NCBI GenBank assembly: GCA_023228145.1
Contig: JALOBU010000002.1
Span: 124,001-188,000, forward strand
Reading direction: 5' to 3'
DNA length: 64,000 nucleotides
Source of the DNA: Bacteroidales bacterium
Lineage (GTDB): Bacteria; Bacteroidota; Bacteroidia; Bacteroidales; CAIWKO01
Both the position numbers and the translations under genes were made by a program. Below the pieces are notes generated by a model. It ran no database searches and was not told the DNA's origin. It saw only the letters and a list, made by a program, of their open reading frames with translations. Positions 62,210 through 64,000 of this stretch are shown in pieces; the stretch's first letter is position 1, and the number at the start of each line of letters is the position of its first letter.

Positions 62210-63517
62210 ATGCGTTATAAACCTATAAAACAGGATTTTTTTATCAGCAACCGTCAAAAACTGCTGAAGAAATTAAAGCCCAATTCATTGGCAATAATAC
62301 TCTCTAATGATGAGTATCATAGAAACGGAGACCAATTCCATCCCTACCGACAGAATTCCGATTTATTTTACCTCACAGGACTTGATCAGGAAAAGTGTAT
62401 CCTCTGCCTCTGCCCCGGACATCCGGTGGAAGCGATGCGTGAAATTGTTTTTACCTTGCAAACCAACGAAACCATGGTAACCTGGTACGGGCATAAATAT
62501 AATCTGGAACAAGCCAGAGAAGTTTCCGGGGTCAAAACAGTCAAATGGCTTGATAGTTTTGAAGATACACTCAAAGACCTCGTGCTTCGCTCTGAAAATA
62601 TTTACATCAATGTTTATGAGAACGCCCGCTTCTCCACGGAAGTTATCTCTAACGAACTGCGCTTTGCAAAGCGAATGAAAAAAGAATATCCCCTGCATAA
62701 TTTTGAACGGCTCAACCCTCTTATTACTAAGTTGCGTTTATGTAAGGAGCCTGAAGAGGTTAAAATGATGCAACATGCATGTAATATTACCGAAAAAGCT
62801 TTCCGAAGAATTCTCGAAAGAATTCGTCCCGGTATGATGGAATATGAAGTGGAAGCTGAAATCGTCCATGAATTTATTCGCAATGGCGCCGACGGGCATT
62901 CTTTTTATCCTATTGTTGCCTCGGGTGTGAATGCTTGTGTATTGCACTATATTAAAAATGATGAGAAAATTAAAGACGGTGATTTGGTGCTTATTGATTA
63001 CGGCGCTGAATATGGAAATTATGCCGCAGATGTAACACGTACAATACCTGTAAACGGAAAATTTTCCAAAAGACAAAAAGACTGTTATAACGCGGTGCTG
63101 AGAGTGCACAAAAAAGCTGCTCAACTGATAGTTCCGGGTACCACCATCGAAAAAATAAATAAAGCCGTCACTCAACTTTTTGAAGCCGAGATGATTAAGC
63201 TTGGACTTTTTTCAGCCAAAGACGTAAAAAATCAGGACCCTGCCAACCCCCTGTATTTCAAATACTATATGCACGGAAATTCACATTTTATAGGACTGGA
63301 TGTACATGATGTGGGGACGCGGCAGGTTATTCTAAAACCTGGCATGGTTCTCAGTTGTGAACCAGGGCTCTATATCAAAGAGGAAAGCATCGGTATCCGA
63401 ATTGAAAATGATATCATGGTTGGCAGCAAAGGGCCAATAGACCTGACAAAAAATATTCCGATAGAAGCAGATGAAATTGAAACTTTAATGAAAAAAAATA
63501 AAACTTTAAAAAAATAA
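62210..63517 (+). CDS. pepP: Xaa-Pro aminopeptidase (aminopeptidase P)
   Basis: 435 residues. The creatinase-type N-terminal domain (1-170) carries LSNDEYHRNGDQFHPYRQNSDLFYLTG; the pita-bread domain has the metal ligands in DYGAEYGNYAADVTRTIP (two Asp), HFIGLDVHDVG (His), and CEPGLYI and RIENDIMV (two Glu). It removes N-terminal residues before proline using two Mn ions. It is divergent from sdhC. Confidence 0.95.
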   Translation: MRYKPIKQDFFISNRQKLLKKLKPNSLAIILSNDEYHRNGDQFHPYRQNSDLFYLTGLDQEKCILCLCPGHPVEAMREIVFTLQTNETMVTWYGHKYNLEQAREVSGVKTVKWLDSFEDTLKDLVLRSENIYINVYENARFSTEVISNELRFAKRMKKEYPLHNFERLNPLITKLRLCKEPEEVKMMQHACNITEKAFRRILERIRPGMMEYEVEAEIVHEFIRNGADGHSFYPIVASGVNACVLHYIKNDEKIKDGDLVLIDYGAEYGNYAADVTRTIPVNGKFSKRQKDCYNAVLRVHKKAAQLIVPGTTIEKINKAVTQLFEAEMIKLGLFSAKDVKNQDPANPLYFKYYMHGNSHFIGLDVHDVGTRQVILKPGMVLSCEPGLYIKEESIGIRIENDIMVGSKGPIDLTKNIPIEADEIETLMKKNKTLKK

Positions 63518-63568
63518 CAACTTTATATCCATTAAATTAAAAAGCAACATTAACTAATATTTAAAACT

Positions 63569-64000
63569 ATGTTTCCAGTAAGCACTTATGTTGAAAGAAG
63601 ACAAAAATTAAAAGCCATCCTGAAAAACGGCTTATATATTTTTACAGGGAATTCTGAACTGCCTATGAATTATCCCGCCAATGCTTATCACTTCAGGCAG
63701 GACAGCACGTTTCTGTATTTTTTCGGCATTGACGAACCTGGGCTGGCGGCTGTCATTGACATTGACAACGATAAGGAAATCATTTTCGGCAACGATGTGG
63801 ACATCGAAGATGTGATATGGACAGGCCCCCTGCCACTGTTAAAAGACAAAGCACAAAAAGTAGGTATCAACGACACCAGGCCTTTTTCTGCATACACAGA
63901 TTATATCAATGATGCAAAAAAGCAAAATCGTAGGATACATTTTTTACCGCCATACAACCCCAACACTAAAATACATATTAGTACCCTGCTGGGTATTCCA
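63569..64000 (+). CDS. second aminopeptidase P, N-terminal part, cut by window end
   Basis: 144 codons are visible from the ATG at 63569 and the frame is open to the last base. It begins TYVERRQKLKAILKNGLYIF and continues with AYHFRQDSTFLYFFGI, the creatinase N-terminal pattern, so it is a second Xaa-Pro aminopeptidase in tandem with the first (52 bases downstream). The catalytic domain lies outside. Confidence 0.85.
   Translation, partial: MFPVSTYVERRQKLKAILKNGLYIFTGNSELPMNYPANAYHFRQDSTFLYFFGIDEPGLAAVIDIDNDKEIIFGNDVDIEDVIWTGPLPLLKDKAQKVGINDTRPFSAYTDYINDAKKQNRRIHFLPPYNPNTKIHISTLLGIP

Noticed and set aside
1..64000. CRISPR array
   Set aside because: No regularly spaced repeat-spacer pattern and no cas gene were found on reading the window.

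Overview
The window is a chromosomal segment of a Bacteroidota bacterium, probably close to Bacteroidales. Several signs agree. Secreted proteins end in type IX secretion (T9SS) sorting domains, and a PorT-like T9SS component sits next to a menaquinone methyltransferase. The succinate dehydrogenase/fumarate reductase is the three-subunit type with one cytochrome b. DUF3467 follows rpoC. Promoters fit the Bacteroidota pattern TTTG-N19/20-TAnnTTTG. The DNA is AT-rich and mostly ordinary core genome. Nothing was searched against a database; names rest on recognised motifs and neighbourhoods.

Layout. 1-1158: the end of a large T9SS cargo protein. 1197-9624: a catabolic region with a YgfK-like iron-sulfur flavoprotein, a MocA-like nucleotidyltransferase, a universal stress protein, carbamate kinase and ornithine carbamoyltransferase, with two small membrane proteins between the last two. 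This resembles part of the ygeW-ygfK purine catabolism set and can make ATP from carbamoyl phosphate. 9676-13415: a SanA-like protein, a peptidase C1B remnant, a GT-C type membrane protein and a conserved small protein.

13578-18345 is the accessory part. It reads as an integron-type cassette array without an integrase. Two cassettes, both transcribed on the minus strand, are bounded by attC-like sites. Each cassette's leading core is exactly complementary to the inverse core of its own trailing attC. One cassette carries a lipoprotein and a PLDc_N-type membrane peptide; the other carries an Eco57I-like N6-adenine methyltransferase and an unrecognised 177-residue protein, a possible phage-defence pair. 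Each cassette has its own promoter. A 172-bp MITE-like element with perfect 22-bp terminal inverted repeats lies next to the array.

18797-39799 is housekeeping: aspartate aminotransferase, heptose-7-phosphate kinase, MenG/UbiE, PorT, a tricorn-like protease, exported superoxide dismutase, SAM hydrolase, PhoH, PurC, a VOC protein, a second T9SS cargo protein, a metallo-beta-lactamase hydrolase, a DUF4139 protein, the threonine degradation pair tdh-kbl and a DMT transporter. 39857-54866, all minus, is the information-processing block: rpsU-xerC-hpf, then tRNA-Thr/Tyr/Gly/Thr-tuf-tRNA-Trp-secE-nusG-rplKAJL-rpoBC-DUF3467. A promoter overlapping an intrinsic terminator separates hpf from the tRNAs. 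55251-64000 holds an unrecognised gene, acylphosphatase, MnmD, a lipoprotein, the sdhCAB operon (interrupted by a 23S-IVP-like four-helix-bundle gene flanked by short repeats) and two aminopeptidase P genes, the second cut by the window edge.
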